Shown: positions 24,479 to 33,153 of the stretch, piece after piece
How positions within the stretch are numbered: the first letter of the stretch is position 1
Layout: each line of letters starts with the position of its first letter
Origin: JBGANR01 sp044222225
GTDB lineage: Bacteria; Actinomycetota; Actinomycetes; Mycobacteriales; Mycobacteriaceae
Assembly: GCA_044222225.1 (NCBI GenBank)
Contig: JBGANR010000003.1
Location: 179,210 to 243,209 of the forward strand
DNA: 64,000 nucleotides
Reading direction: 5' to 3'
Made by a program: the position numbers and the translations under genes
Notes under the pieces: generated by a model
Seen by the model: only the letters and a program-made list of their open reading frames with translations
The model's database searches: none
What the model was told of the DNA's origin: nothing

Positions 24479-25411
24479 TCACAAGCCGGCCCGGGCGGCG
24501 TTCTCCCGGGGCAGCAGCGCGGCGTAGATCGTCTCGTGCGTGGGCACCGCCACCCCGGTGCGCGCCGCGTGCGCGACGACGGCGCCGTTCTGTTCGTGCA
24601 GCTCCGACGGCCGCCCGCCCCGGATGTCGCGGTGCATGGACGCGGTGGTCTCCGCGGCGAAACGTCTCTCGTAGACGTCCATGACGTCGCGCAGATCGTC
24701 CTCGTCCAGACGCGCCCCCGAGCGGTTGGCCACCGCGACGACCTCGCGCGCGGCCTGCTCCACCAGCGCGCGAGTCCGTGGCACGGCACGCGTCTCGCCC
24801 ACCGTCGCATCGCCGATGGCGCCGACGCCGCCGTACGAGGAGATCAGCGCGAGCTTCTTCCACAGGGCGGTGCGGATGTCCGGCGACCATTCGGCCTCGA
24901 TCGCCGCCCGGACGAGCGTCTCCCGCAGCCGTTCCGCAGCCGGGGTGGGGCTGCGGCCGTGCAACGAACCGAGGGTCAGCGACGCCTCGGACCCGATGAG
25001 TTCGACCGAGAGGAGATCGACCCGCCGGACGATGACGACGACCGTGGCCGCCAGCACCTGGACCGCCGGAACGCCCTCGGCCGCATGCGTCGGCGCGTCG
25101 ACTCCGTTCTGCGTGGTGAGCACCGGTGCGCCCGGCGTCAACACCGGTCCGATCTCGCGCGCGGCGTCCGCGACCTGCCACGCCTTGGTCGCGATGATCG
25201 CGGCGTCGAAACGCCGGCCGTCGAGGCCGTCGACGACCTCGATGCCGTCGACCTCGTCGACGACGCCCCCGCGGATCAGCCGGACGGGGTGGTCGCGGCT
25301 CCGCCGCGCCGCGTCCGGCCTGGCCTTGAGGACGACCGGCGTCCCGGACCTGGCGAGCCGGACGGCGAGGTACAGACCGATCCCGCCCGCGCCGTAGACG
25401 AGAACGCTCAT
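24479..25411 (-). CDS. 2-dehydropantoate 2-reductase-like (ApbA/PanE family)
   Basis: A 310-residue NAD(P)H-dependent ketoacid reductase. The N-terminal nucleotide loop is VYGAGGIGLYLAVRLA, the catalytic Lys region is WKKLALISSYGGVGA, and a central TTQNGVDAP segment is typical. The first codon overlaps the stop of the upstream lyase gene by 4 bases (ATGA), so it is the second gene of a coupled operon. Because its partner is a DRE-TIM lyase and not a pantothenate enzyme, it may reduce a different 2-keto acid. Confidence 0.88.
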   Translation of the reverse strand: MSVLVYGAGGIGLYLAVRLARSGTPVVLKARPDAARRSRDHPVRLIRGGVVDEVDGIEVVDGLDGRRFDAAIIATKAWQVADAAREIGPVLTPGAPVLTTQNGVDAPTHAAEGVPAVQVLAATVVVIVRRVDLLSVELIGSEASLTLGSLHGRSPTPAAERLRETLVRAAIEAEWSPDIRTALWKKLALISSYGGVGAIGDATVGETRAVPRTRALVEQAAREVVAVANRSGARLDEDDLRDVMDVYERRFAAETTASMHRDIRGGRPSELHEQNGAVVAHAARTGVAVPTHETIYAALLPRENAARAGL

Positions 25412-26673
25412 GCCGTCGCCACCCCGGCCTCGTGACTGCGGATGTGGTGATCCTGGAGTACTTCCTTGGCGATCTCGACGACCTCGGCCAGCCGCACGAT
25501 GTCGCCGTGGAAGCGCTCGATCAGATCGACGAGGTCGGTGTACTCGGCCTTCTTCACGCGGTACTGGTCGTCGAATCGCTTCTGCAGACGCCGGTAGACG
25601 TCCCCGATGACCTCATCGGTCAACGTCTCGGCGGTGAGTCCGCCCTCGGTGAGGATCTGACGGAGATACGCGGGGAACACGCCGATGCGATTGAGGAAGT
25701 AGTCGACCCGCCGCTGCACACCGAGGTAGTCGGGCACGTTGACGATGCCGGCGTTCTCGTTCTCCACGAGGAGACCGCTCACCGCGCGATAAGGATCCGG
25801 AACGGTCAGATAGATCCGCTCGGAGAAGCGGGCGGCGTCGATGACCTTGTCGACGTCGACCGGGCCTGTGTCGACGGTGATGCCGTTCTCGGCGAAGCTG
25901 CGCGCGATGGCCTCCAACTCGGCGAGACCGGCTCGGTTGCCCGCCCCGGCCACGCCGCCCTCGACGATCTGGAAGCCGTGCAGCACGCTGACCAGCGAGT
26001 TCGCCGTGCCCAGCCCGCGGTCGTTGTGGCCGTGCAGATAGAACGCCATATCGGGGTGATCGTGCACGAGATTCGCCGCCAGGACGGCGGTGGAATCGGG
26101 GTACAGCGTGCCGACCGAGTCGTTGATCCGGATGAGTTCGATACCGACCTCGCGGACGCGCTCGATCTGCCGATCCAGGTGCTCGTATTTCTCCTCGTCG
26201 ATCACGGTGGAGAACGCGTTGAGCAGACTGACCCGCAGCCGTCCGACGCCGATCCTGCGCAACTCGTCGGCCACGTGCTCGAACAGCCGCCGGTCGGAGT
26301 CGATCTCGATCATGCCGATGCTGACGTAGATGCGAGAGAGATAGGAGCGGGGAACGTCCTCGCGTAGCCGCTGGAGCAATGGTTCCCAGGTCTTGAGCGT
26401 GAGATTGAACGAGAAGGTCGTGTCATCGGTGATCGAGTCGAACGACTCCTGCGTGACGAGCAGCTTGCGCAGGAATCGGGCCTCGCCGAGGCCCGAGCCG
26501 ACGTCGATGTCCTTGATCCCCGCCTTCGACAGCTTCTCGACGAGCCGGATCTTGTCGTGGTCGCTCGCGCCGTAGAGCGCGCGCTCACCGCCCTCGCGGA
26601 TCGTCTCGTCCGAGATGGCGCGGATGGAGAAGTTCTCGTATCGCGGGGCGTGCCCGGCGGGAAACGTCAACAT
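25408..26673 (-). CDS. DRE-TIM metallolyase (homocitrate/isopropylmalate synthase-like)
   Basis: A 421-residue TIM-barrel enzyme of the HMGL-like superfamily. The entry motif is SDETIREGGERALYG, a variant of the usual D-x-T-L-R-D-G, and the metal-binding strand AFYLHGHNDRGLGTAN has the HxHND-type pattern. GVAGAGNRAGLAELE is the conserved flexible loop. The C-terminal 100 residues are helical, with no LeuA regulatory domain. ATG 26673 has AAAGGTGA upstream. It is coupled to a ketopantoate-reductase-like gene and preceded by a clear operator palindrome. It would condense or cleave a 2-oxo acid; which one is unknown. Confidence 0.82.
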   Translation of the reverse strand: MLTFPAGHAPRYENFSIRAISDETIREGGERALYGASDHDKIRLVEKLSKAGIKDIDVGSGLGEARFLRKLLVTQESFDSITDDTTFSFNLTLKTWEPLLQRLREDVPRSYLSRIYVSIGMIEIDSDRRLFEHVADELRRIGVGRLRVSLLNAFSTVIDEEKYEHLDRQIERVREVGIELIRINDSVGTLYPDSTAVLAANLVHDHPDMAFYLHGHNDRGLGTANSLVSVLHGFQIVEGGVAGAGNRAGLAELEAIARSFAENGITVDTGPVDVDKVIDAARFSERIYLTVPDPYRAVSGLLVENENAGIVNVPDYLGVQRRVDYFLNRIGVFPAYLRQILTEGGLTAETLTDEVIGDVYRRLQKRFDDQYRVKKAEYTDLVDLIERFHGDIVRLAEVVEIAKEVLQDHHIRSHEAGVATA

Positions 26674-26702
26674 GGTGGATCACCTTTCGCGGTTGATGAG
26701 AT

Positions 26703-26732
26703 GTAACGCACATCATGCCATACATGCGTTAC
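26703..26732. promoter_or_regulatory. Operator palindrome upstream of the lyase/reductase operon
   Basis: GTAACGCA (26703-26710) and TGCGTTAC (26725-26732) form a perfect 8-bp inverted repeat with a 14-base spacer, 30-60 bases upstream of the lyase ATG. The size suits a dimeric repressor. No regulator gene is directly adjacent, so the binding protein is unknown. Confidence 0.65.
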
Positions 26733-26804
26733 GTCCGCATCGTCGTCGGTCCACGACGGTGAAAGGTGAGATCGCGGACGGCCCGGGCCCGGGCGGCGTC
26801 TGCC

Positions 26805-27338
26805 CTACGCCGGCCCGGCGGCCGGAAGGATCGCGAGCGACTCGCCGACCTGATGGAACGCCCGCTGCACGTACAGCAGGCCGCCACGCGGATCGACCCA
26901 GCTGGTCTCGGCGTCGACCACCTCGGCGACGACGAGCACCGCCGACCCGGCCCGCACCCTGTCGACGACGCGGCAGCCGAGCCGGGCGTGCGCGTCGGCG
27001 AGCCGCCAGCGTCCGGGGCTCACCTCCGCCCAGCCCTGGCCGGAGGTGAACCGCGGCGCCCCGGTGTGCGCGAACGAATCGGCGACCGTCGCGGCCGCCG
27101 GCGTCAGCAGATGGATGTCGACGGCGTCGCCGGCGAGCACGGTGGCGCCCGACCCCGTCAATCGCGAGACCACGAAGGACAGCATCGGCGGATCCGCCGA
27201 CACCGAGGCGACGGAGGTCGCCGTCAGCCCCGCGGGCGTCGCGGGCCCGGCGGTCGTGACGATCGCCACGCCCGCCGGGTGGGCACGGAATGCGGCGCGG
27301 AAACCGGCGACGAGATCCGGCTCGGGTCCGTTGGTCAT
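26805..27338 (-). CDS. Flavin reductase-family protein
   Basis: A 177-residue FMN-binding split-barrel reductase that would supply reduced flavin to a monooxygenase or other acceptor. The start matches the family: FRAAFRAHPAGVAIVTT, GLTATSVASVSADPPML, and a later LGCRVVDRV strand. ATG 27338 is preferred; an upstream TTG-type start lacks support. It lies between the exporter genes and the lyase operon, 131 bases ahead of the latter. Specific partner unknown. Confidence 0.88.
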   Translation of the reverse strand: MTNGPEPDLVAGFRAAFRAHPAGVAIVTTAGPATPAGLTATSVASVSADPPMLSFVVSRLTGSGATVLAGDAVDIHLLTPAAATVADSFAHTGAPRFTSGQGWAEVSPGRWRLADAHARLGCRVVDRVRAGSAVLVVAEVVDAETSWVDPRGGLLYVQRAFHQVGESLAILPAAGPA

Positions 27339-27383
27339 CCGTCCACCGTAAGACCTCAAGAGCCCTTCAGGTCAACACGTCGA

Positions 27384-28220
27384 TCAGTCCGAGGTGCGTC
27401 TGTTGAAGACAGAGAGGGCGAACGGAGCCAGAATCAGGCTGAGCAGAAAGGCGCTGAGGAGCGTCGCCGACTCCGGGTGGTGCAGCGGCCACGCCGCATC
27501 CGGCAGCGGCGCCGGGCCGTTGCCCCAGCGGTCACGCAACGCCTGCGTCACCGCCGACACCGGATTCCACTCCGCGATGACGCGCAGCACCGTCGGCATC
27601 CCCTCCGGCCGGGCGAAGGTGTTGGCGAGGAAGGTCAGCGGGAAGATCGTGGAGAACATGACGCCGTTGACGGCCTCGACCGAACGCATCGCCGAGCCGA
27701 CGAGCACGCCGAACCAGATCATCGCGAAGCCGAACGCCAGCAGCAACGCGAAGCCGATGACGGCGTCGACGATGTTCGTCCGGATGCGCCAGCCGATGAG
27801 CAGCCCCGTCAACGACATGACGACGATGCCGATCGAGCTGTGCAGCAGGCTGGCCACGGCGCGTCCGACGAGGAACGACGACCGCCGGATCGGCAGCGAA
27901 CGGAACCTGTCGACGACGCCCTTCTCGATGTCGGCCGTCAGCCCCGTCGCGACGATGAAGCCGGAGAACGCCATCGTCTGCACGAGGATGCCGGGCAGCA
28001 GCCACTCACGATAGGAATAGCCGCCCGGGATCGCGATGGAACCGCCGAACACGAAGGCGAACAGGCAGACGAACATGATCGGCTGGATCGTGACGTCCAT
28101 GAGCATCTCCGGATGCCGCTTGGTGTGCGTCAGGTTCCGTTTGACCATGACCCACACCTGGTGGGCCATCGTCGTCCCGCCGATCTCGGGGCGGGAACGT
28201 GCGGTGGTCACGGCGGTCAT
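27384..28220 (-). CDS. ABC-2 type exporter permease (DrrB-like)
   Basis: A 278-residue permease with six predicted helices: FVCLFAFVFGGSIAIPGGY near the start, then ADIEKGVVDRFRSLPIRRSS, the conserved cytosolic loop of daunorubicin-type exporters. Its ATG overlaps the ATPase gene stop by 4 bases. It would work with the DrrA-like ATPase to export a drug, lipid or siderophore, but that ATPase is frameshifted in this sequence. It follows the siderophore uptake genes on the same strand. Confidence 0.9.
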   Translation of the reverse strand: MTAVTTARSRPEIGGTTMAHQVWVMVKRNLTHTKRHPEMLMDVTIQPIMFVCLFAFVFGGSIAIPGGYSYREWLLPGILVQTMAFSGFIVATGLTADIEKGVVDRFRSLPIRRSSFLVGRAVASLLHSSIGIVVMSLTGLLIGWRIRTNIVDAVIGFALLLAFGFAMIWFGVLVGSAMRSVEAVNGVMFSTIFPLTFLANTFARPEGMPTVLRVIAEWNPVSAVTQALRDRWGNGPAPLPDAAWPLHHPESATLLSAFLLSLILAPFALSVFNRRTSD

Positions 28221-29184
28221 GCGCGGGCCTCCTCGGTATCGGAGTCGTCGGATGCGGGGATGCGGCCCGTGAGCCGCAGGAACACGTCGTCCAGGCTCGG
28301 CCGGCGCAACCCGATGTCGTCGACGGCGATCTCGGCCGCGGCGAGCGCGTCCGCGGCCGCCGTGAGATCGCCGAGCCCACCCGAGGACAGGGTCAGCCGC
28401 CGGGCGCCCTCGTCGACGGTGACGTCGGCGCCCCCCAGCAGTTCCCGGGCGCGGGCGATGTCGGCGGCGTACGTCACGGACACCTCGAGCGCGGCGGCGC
28501 CGGCCTGCTCCTTGAGCTGGTGGGGCGTGCCGTGCGCGATGATCGACCCCTGGTCGATGACCACGATGTCGTCGGCGAGCTGGTCGGCCTCCTCCAGATA
28601 CTGCGTGGTCAGCAGCAGCGTCGTGCCGTCCTGGACGAGACCGCGCAGCACGTCCCACAGGTCGTTGCGGCTACGCGGGTCGAGGCCCGTCGTCGGCTCG
28701 TCGAGGAACAGCACCGGCGGCGCCGCGATGAGCGAGACGGCCAGATCGAGCCGGCGGCGCATACCGCCGGAGTACGTGCGCACCACCCGCTCGCCCGCGT
28801 CCGTCAGTGCGAACCGTTCGAGCAGCTCCGCCGAGAGCCGGCCCAGCTCACGGCGCCCGAGGCCGTAGAGCGAGCCGATCATCCGCAGGTTCTCGACGCC
28901 CGTCAGCAGTTCGTCGACGGACGCCGCCTGGCCGGTGAGCCCGATGTTGCGCCGGACGACGTCCGGATCGGCGCGGATGTCGTGGCCCGCCACGCGGGCC
29001 GTGCCGGAGGTCGGTACGGACAGGGTGGTCATCATGCGGACGACGGTCGTCTTGCCCGCACCGTTGGGCCGAGCAGGCCGAGCACGCTGCCCTGCGGCAC
29101 CACGAAGCTCACGCCCGCGACGGCTGTCGTCTCGCCGAATCGTTTGACGAGGTCGACGGCCTCGATCGCTGGAGAATCGGTCAT
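28217..29184 (-). pseudogene. DrrA-like ABC exporter ATPase, frameshifted in Walker A
   Basis: From ATG 29184 the protein reads normally (AIEAVDLVKRFGETTAV) up to GLLGP, then shifts frame exactly in the P-loop. One missing base near 29063-29067, in a GGGCC run, would restore GPNGAGKTT. After the break the rest is intact: LTGQAASVDELLTG, the signature RTYSGGMRRRLDLAV, and LFLDEPTTGLD. The total length of 968 bases is one short of 323 codons. It is either a recent inactivation or a sequencing error in a homopolymer. The permease partner overlaps downstream. Confidence 0.8.
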
Positions 29185-29254
29185 GACGCCACCGTAGCGA
29201 CGACCACCGACATTTTTCGCCCGCGTTTTCTCGGCCGGTCCGGCGCCGGTCCCG

Positions 29255-30121
29255 TCAGATGCCGATCGAGAGGTCGTCGACGTCCTCGAGCGTGCGCCCG
29301 GCGTCGACGAGGCGTCGATAGTGCACGAGCCTGCGCTCGTCGATCTCGGTGTTCGTGACGCCGCGCTTCCAGTAGCCGTAGACGGCGACGTCCTCTTTGG
29401 CCATCCCGGCGCCCGTGCGGTAGCAGCGCCGGATCGCACGCATCTCGTCCCGCTCACCGGCGCCCCACACCGCGTACGACGCCGGCCGCGCGAGCGCCGC
29501 CGCGCGCTCCGCGAGCGGCATCGCGGAGCCGTCCTCGGACGGCTCGATGCGTTCCAGGACGACCCCCGGCGGCGGCGACAGCTCGTCGAACGCGGCCGCA
29601 TCGGACGTGGCGACCCAGCCGAGCGCTCGGCGACCCACGGGCCACCGCCGCAGGATCGCGTACAGCGCCGGGATCGCGGTCTCGTCGAGGAAGAGCGCGG
29701 CCGGCCGGGCCGGGTCGCCCGGGACGAGGAAATGCGGACGCGGACCGCGGAAGCCGAGCTCGTCGCCCTCCCGCACCCGGCTCGCCCACGACATCATCGG
29801 GCTCGGGTGACCGTGCAGCACGACGTCGAGCTCGACCGTGGCGTTCCGCGGGTCGTGGCTGCGCACCGTGTACACACGCGACGCGTGATCCTGCGCCGGC
29901 CCGAGATCGAGCCGGACGGCGACGTTCGGCGTCGCCCAGGCCGGATCGGCCGCCGCGCGCGGAGGAAGCCGCAGCGTCACGCGCAGGACGTGCGGCGTGG
30001 GCCGCGACACGTCCGCCACGACGGCTCGGACGTCCTGCAGGCCGCGATCGTGATCCTCGCTGCGCAGCAGCTTCTCGGCGACGGCGGGCGTGACCTCGTC
30101 GCGGTCGGTGGTCTCGGTCAT
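29255..30121 (-). CDS. Siderophore-interacting FAD-linked ferric reductase (ViuB/SIP-like)
   Basis: A 288-residue flavoprotein predicted to reduce imported ferric siderophore and release iron in the cytoplasm. The FAD-binding strand is SRVYTVRSHDP, and the NAD(P)-type half includes LFLDETAIPALYAILRR and the C-terminal YGYWKRG typical of the SIP family. ATG 30121 lies 5 bases after the ABC ATPase gene, showing a tight operon with the four uptake genes upstream. Confidence 0.9.
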   Translation of the reverse strand: MTETTDRDEVTPAVAEKLLRSEDHDRGLQDVRAVVADVSRPTPHVLRVTLRLPPRAAADPAWATPNVAVRLDLGPAQDHASRVYTVRSHDPRNATVELDVVLHGHPSPMMSWASRVREGDELGFRGPRPHFLVPGDPARPAALFLDETAIPALYAILRRWPVGRRALGWVATSDAAAFDELSPPPGVVLERIEPSEDGSAMPLAERAAALARPASYAVWGAGERDEMRAIRRCYRTGAGMAKEDVAVYGYWKRGVTNTEIDERRLVHYRRLVDAGRTLEDVDDLSIGI

Positions 30122-30126
30122 GTGTC

Positions 30127-31002
30127 TCACTCCTCGGTGTGATCGGCGGCCGTGCCGCCTGCGGCTTCGGCGTTCCCGTCCGGCGCGCCGTTTCGCGCCG
30201 ACGGCCGTCGGTCACGCGGCACGATGAGCGGACGCCCGGTCTCGGGGTCTTCGAGCACGAGCGCGTCGAGGTCGAACACGTCCCGCAGCAGCGCGGGCGT
30301 GAACACCTCCCCCGGCTCGCCCTGCGCGACCACGACGCCCTCGCGCAGGGCGACGATGTGCGTCGCATAGCGCGCGGCCAGGTTCAGGTCGTGCAGCACG
30401 GCGACGAGCGTCCGGCCCGAGCCGTGCAGGCGCGAGCACAGATCCAGCACGTCGAGCTGATGCACGACGTCGAGATAGGTCGTCGGCTCGTCCAGCAGCA
30501 GCACGGGTGTCTGCTGTGCGAGCGCCATGGCGATCCACACCCGCTGGCGCTGGCCGCCGGACAACTCGTCGACCAGCCGGTCGGCGGCGTCGCGCATCCC
30601 GACCTCGACGAGCGCCTCCGCGACGATCCGCTCGTCCTCGACGGACCACTGCCGCAAGAGACTCTGGTGCGGGAAGCGGCCGCGGCCGACCAGATCGGCC
30701 ACCGTGATGGCGTCCGGCGCCGTCGGCGCCTGCGGGAGGAGACCGATCCGCCGGGCGGCCTGTTTGGCGCCGTACGCGTGGATGTCGCGGCCGTCGAGCA
30801 GGATGCGGCCGGCCCGCGGCGTCAGCAGCCGGGCGAGGGCCCGCAGCAGCGTCGACTTCCCACAGCCGTTGGGGCCGACGATCACCGTGAAACCGCCGTC
30901 CGGCACGTCGAGGCTGAGCTCCGGAACGATGATGCGTCGCGCGTAGCCCAGACGGACGCCGTCGGCACGCAGCCGCTCCGCGGGAGGTGTCCGGCTCACC
31001 AT
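30127..31002 (-). CDS. Ferric-siderophore ABC transporter ATPase (FepC-like)
   Basis: A 291-residue ATPase. Walker A is GPNGCGKSTLLRAL, the signature is LSGGQRQRVWIAMALAQ, and Walker B is LLLDEPTTYLD, the wording typical of FecE/FepC proteins. A disordered C-terminal tail of about 25 residues is rich in Ala/Gly/Glu. ATG 31002 has AAAGGACT upstream. It powers the two permeases encoded upstream on the same strand. Confidence 0.95.
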   Translation of the reverse strand: MVSRTPPAERLRADGVRLGYARRIIVPELSLDVPDGGFTVIVGPNGCGKSTLLRALARLLTPRAGRILLDGRDIHAYGAKQAARRIGLLPQAPTAPDAITVADLVGRGRFPHQSLLRQWSVEDERIVAEALVEVGMRDAADRLVDELSGGQRQRVWIAMALAQQTPVLLLDEPTTYLDVVHQLDVLDLCSRLHGSGRTLVAVLHDLNLAARYATHIVALREGVVVAQGEPGEVFTPALLRDVFDLDALVLEDPETGRPLIVPRDRRPSARNGAPDGNAEAAGGTAADHTEE

Positions 31003-31040
31003 GTCGAAGTCCTTTCGTCGTCGAGCGGGGGCACGGGCGC

Positions 31041-32087
31041 TCATGCGCGCCGTCCCAGCAGCCACACCAGGTACAGCCCGCCGAGCAGACTCGTGACGAG
31101 GCCGACGGGGGTCCGCAGCCCGATCTCGACGGTCTGGGCCAGCAGATCCGCTCCGGCGAGCAGGGCGGCACCGACGAGGAACGAGGTCATGACGAGCACT
31201 CCGGAGCCCCGGGCGAGCCGCCGCGCGATCTGCGGTGCGGCGAGCGCCACGAACGAGATCGGACCTGCCGCGGCGACGGCGCCGGCGACCAGCAGGACGC
31301 CCAGCGCAGCGGCCGCCAGGCGATACCGTTCCACCCGCACCCCGAGGCTCGCCGCGACGTCGTCCCCCATCTCCATGAGCGTCACCCGCCGCGCCACGCC
31401 GGCGATCATCGGCAGCAGCACGGCCACGGCGGTGAGCACCGCCAGCGCGTGCGGCCAGCCGCGACCGGTGAGGGATCCCGCGCTCCACAGCTGCGCGAGG
31501 GCGGCGTCGGCGACCTCGGCTCGCACCATGAGGAAATCGGTGACGGCCCCGAGCACCGCACCGACGCCGATGCCGACGAGGACGAGCCGCAGCCCGCCGG
31601 TCACCCCGTCCTTGCGGGCGAGCCCGTAGACGACGAACGCCGTGACCAGCCCTCCCCCGACCGCCGCCAGCGCCGTCTCGAGCACGCCGCCGCCCGCGAA
31701 GAGGATCTGCACGACCGCGCCGGTCGCCGCGCCCGTCGTGAATCCGATCACGTCGGGCGAGGCCAGCGCGTTGCGCGCCAGCGACTGGAAGACGGCGCCC
31801 GAGACGCCCAGCGCGCCGCCCACCCCCATCGCGGTGACGAGCCGGGGCAGGCGCCGGCCCTGCACGGAGCGGACGGCCGACGCATCGCCCCGGCCCCAGA
31901 TCGCCGACCACGCCTCGGCCGGCGACAGGCCCAGGCGGCCGGTGCCGAGGGTGACGACCGCGATCACGGCGAGCACCAGCAGCGCGGCCGCGCCGACGGC
32001 GAGCGCCCGGGGTGCCAGACGCACGGACCAGGGCCCGAGCCGGGCCGTCCGGCCACGGAACAACGGCGGCTCGACCGGCGCCGTCAC
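31041..32087 (-). CDS. Ferric-siderophore ABC permease (FecCD family), second
   Basis: A 348-residue membrane protein with about nine or ten helices. Family landmarks are RLPRLVTAMGVGGALGVSGAVFQ, the LASPDVIG segment and GPISFVALAAPQIARRLARG. GTG 32087 overlaps the stop of the other permease gene by 4 bases, so the two subunits are co-translated and probably form a heterodimer. Confidence 0.94.
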   Translation of the reverse strand: MTAPVEPPLFRGRTARLGPWSVRLAPRALAVGAAALLVLAVIAVVTLGTGRLGLSPAEAWSAIWGRGDASAVRSVQGRRLPRLVTAMGVGGALGVSGAVFQSLARNALASPDVIGFTTGAATGAVVQILFAGGGVLETALAAVGGGLVTAFVVYGLARKDGVTGGLRLVLVGIGVGAVLGAVTDFLMVRAEVADAALAQLWSAGSLTGRGWPHALAVLTAVAVLLPMIAGVARRVTLMEMGDDVAASLGVRVERYRLAAAALGVLLVAGAVAAAGPISFVALAAPQIARRLARGSGVLVMTSFLVGAALLAGADLLAQTVEIGLRTPVGLVTSLLGGLYLVWLLGRRA

Positions 32088-33118
32088 AGCGACGCCATCC
32101 GGCGAGAGCGCACGAGCGCGACGAACAACGGACCGCCGAGCACCGCGGCGGCGATTCCCGTCTGCAGTTCGGCAGGAGCCACGGCGACGCGTCCGGCGAG
32201 GTCGGCGGTGAGCAGCACGGCGGGTGCGACGACGAGGACGGCCGGCAGCAGCATCCTGTGGTCGGGGCCGGTGATCGCACGCACGATGTGCGGTGCGGCG
32301 AGCCCCACGAACGCGATGGGGCCGGCCGCCGCGGTCGCCGCCCCCGCCAGAAGCACGACGGCCGCGGCGGCGCCGACGCGGGACAGGGCGATGTTCGCCC
32401 CGAGCCCACGCGCGGCGTCCTCACCGAGGGCGATCGCGTTGAGCGGACGCGCCAGCAGCAGAGCCAGGACCAGCCCGACCGCGATGAACGGGAGCACCGC
32501 GAACAGCACGTCCATGCCGCGGCCCTGCAGCGAGCCGACGGTCCAGTAGCGGAACCGCAGGAACGTCGGCTCATGGCTGATGAGCACCATGCCCGTCACC
32601 GCGCCGATCGACATGGACACCGCGGCGCCGGCCAGCGCCATACGCGCCGGAGTCGAGCTGCTGCGGTGCGCCGAACCGAGGAGGTAGACGAGCACCGCGC
32701 CGCCGGCCGCTCCGGCGAGGGCGAACCACACGTATCCGGTGATCTCGGTGACGCCCAGGAAGGCGATCCCCATGACGACGGCCGCCGCGGCGCCCGCGTT
32801 CACACCGAGGATGCCGGGGTCGGCCAGCGGATTGCGCGTGAACGACTGCATCACCGCGCCGGCCGTCCCCAGCGCGGCTCCCACCACGATCCCCAACAGG
32901 ACGCGGGGCACCCGCGCCTGGCGGACGACCACGTGATCGCTCCGCCCGGGGTCGTAGTCCACCAGCGCCTGGACGACCTGCGCCGCCGGGAGCCGGTGGG
33001 ATCCGAACGCGATTCCGGCGATCGACACGAGAACGAGGACCACGAGCGCGACGACGACGAGGCCGACCGCGCGTCCGGCGGAACCCGACCGCGCCGCGCC
33101 GCCCCCGGAAGGGCGCAC
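32084..33118 (-). CDS. Ferric-siderophore ABC permease (FecCD family), first
   Basis: A protein of about 344 residues with RVPRVLLGIVVGAALGTAGAVMQ, NPLADPGILGVNAGA and GPIAFVGLAAPHIVRAITG, all conserved in FecCD permeases. The start is uncertain: GTG 33118 gives a normal length, but the nearest GGAGG is 16 bases away. The frame is open further upstream, across the end of the binding-protein gene. It pairs with the overlapping permease downstream. Confidence 0.92.
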   Translation of the reverse strand: MRPSGGGAARSGSAGRAVGLVVVALVVLVLVSIAGIAFGSHRLPAAQVVQALVDYDPGRSDHVVVRQARVPRVLLGIVVGAALGTAGAVMQSFTRNPLADPGILGVNAGAAAAVVMGIAFLGVTEITGYVWFALAGAAGGAVLVYLLGSAHRSSSTPARMALAGAAVSMSIGAVTGMVLISHEPTFLRFRYWTVGSLQGRGMDVLFAVLPFIAVGLVLALLLARPLNAIALGEDAARGLGANIALSRVGAAAAVVLLAGAATAAAGPIAFVGLAAPHIVRAITGPDHRMLLPAVLVVAPAVLLTADLAGRVAVAPAELQTGIAAAVLGGPLFVALVRSRRMASL

Positions 33119-33153
33119 GCGGCGGGCCGTCAGGCCTCCGGCTGCCGGCGGGG

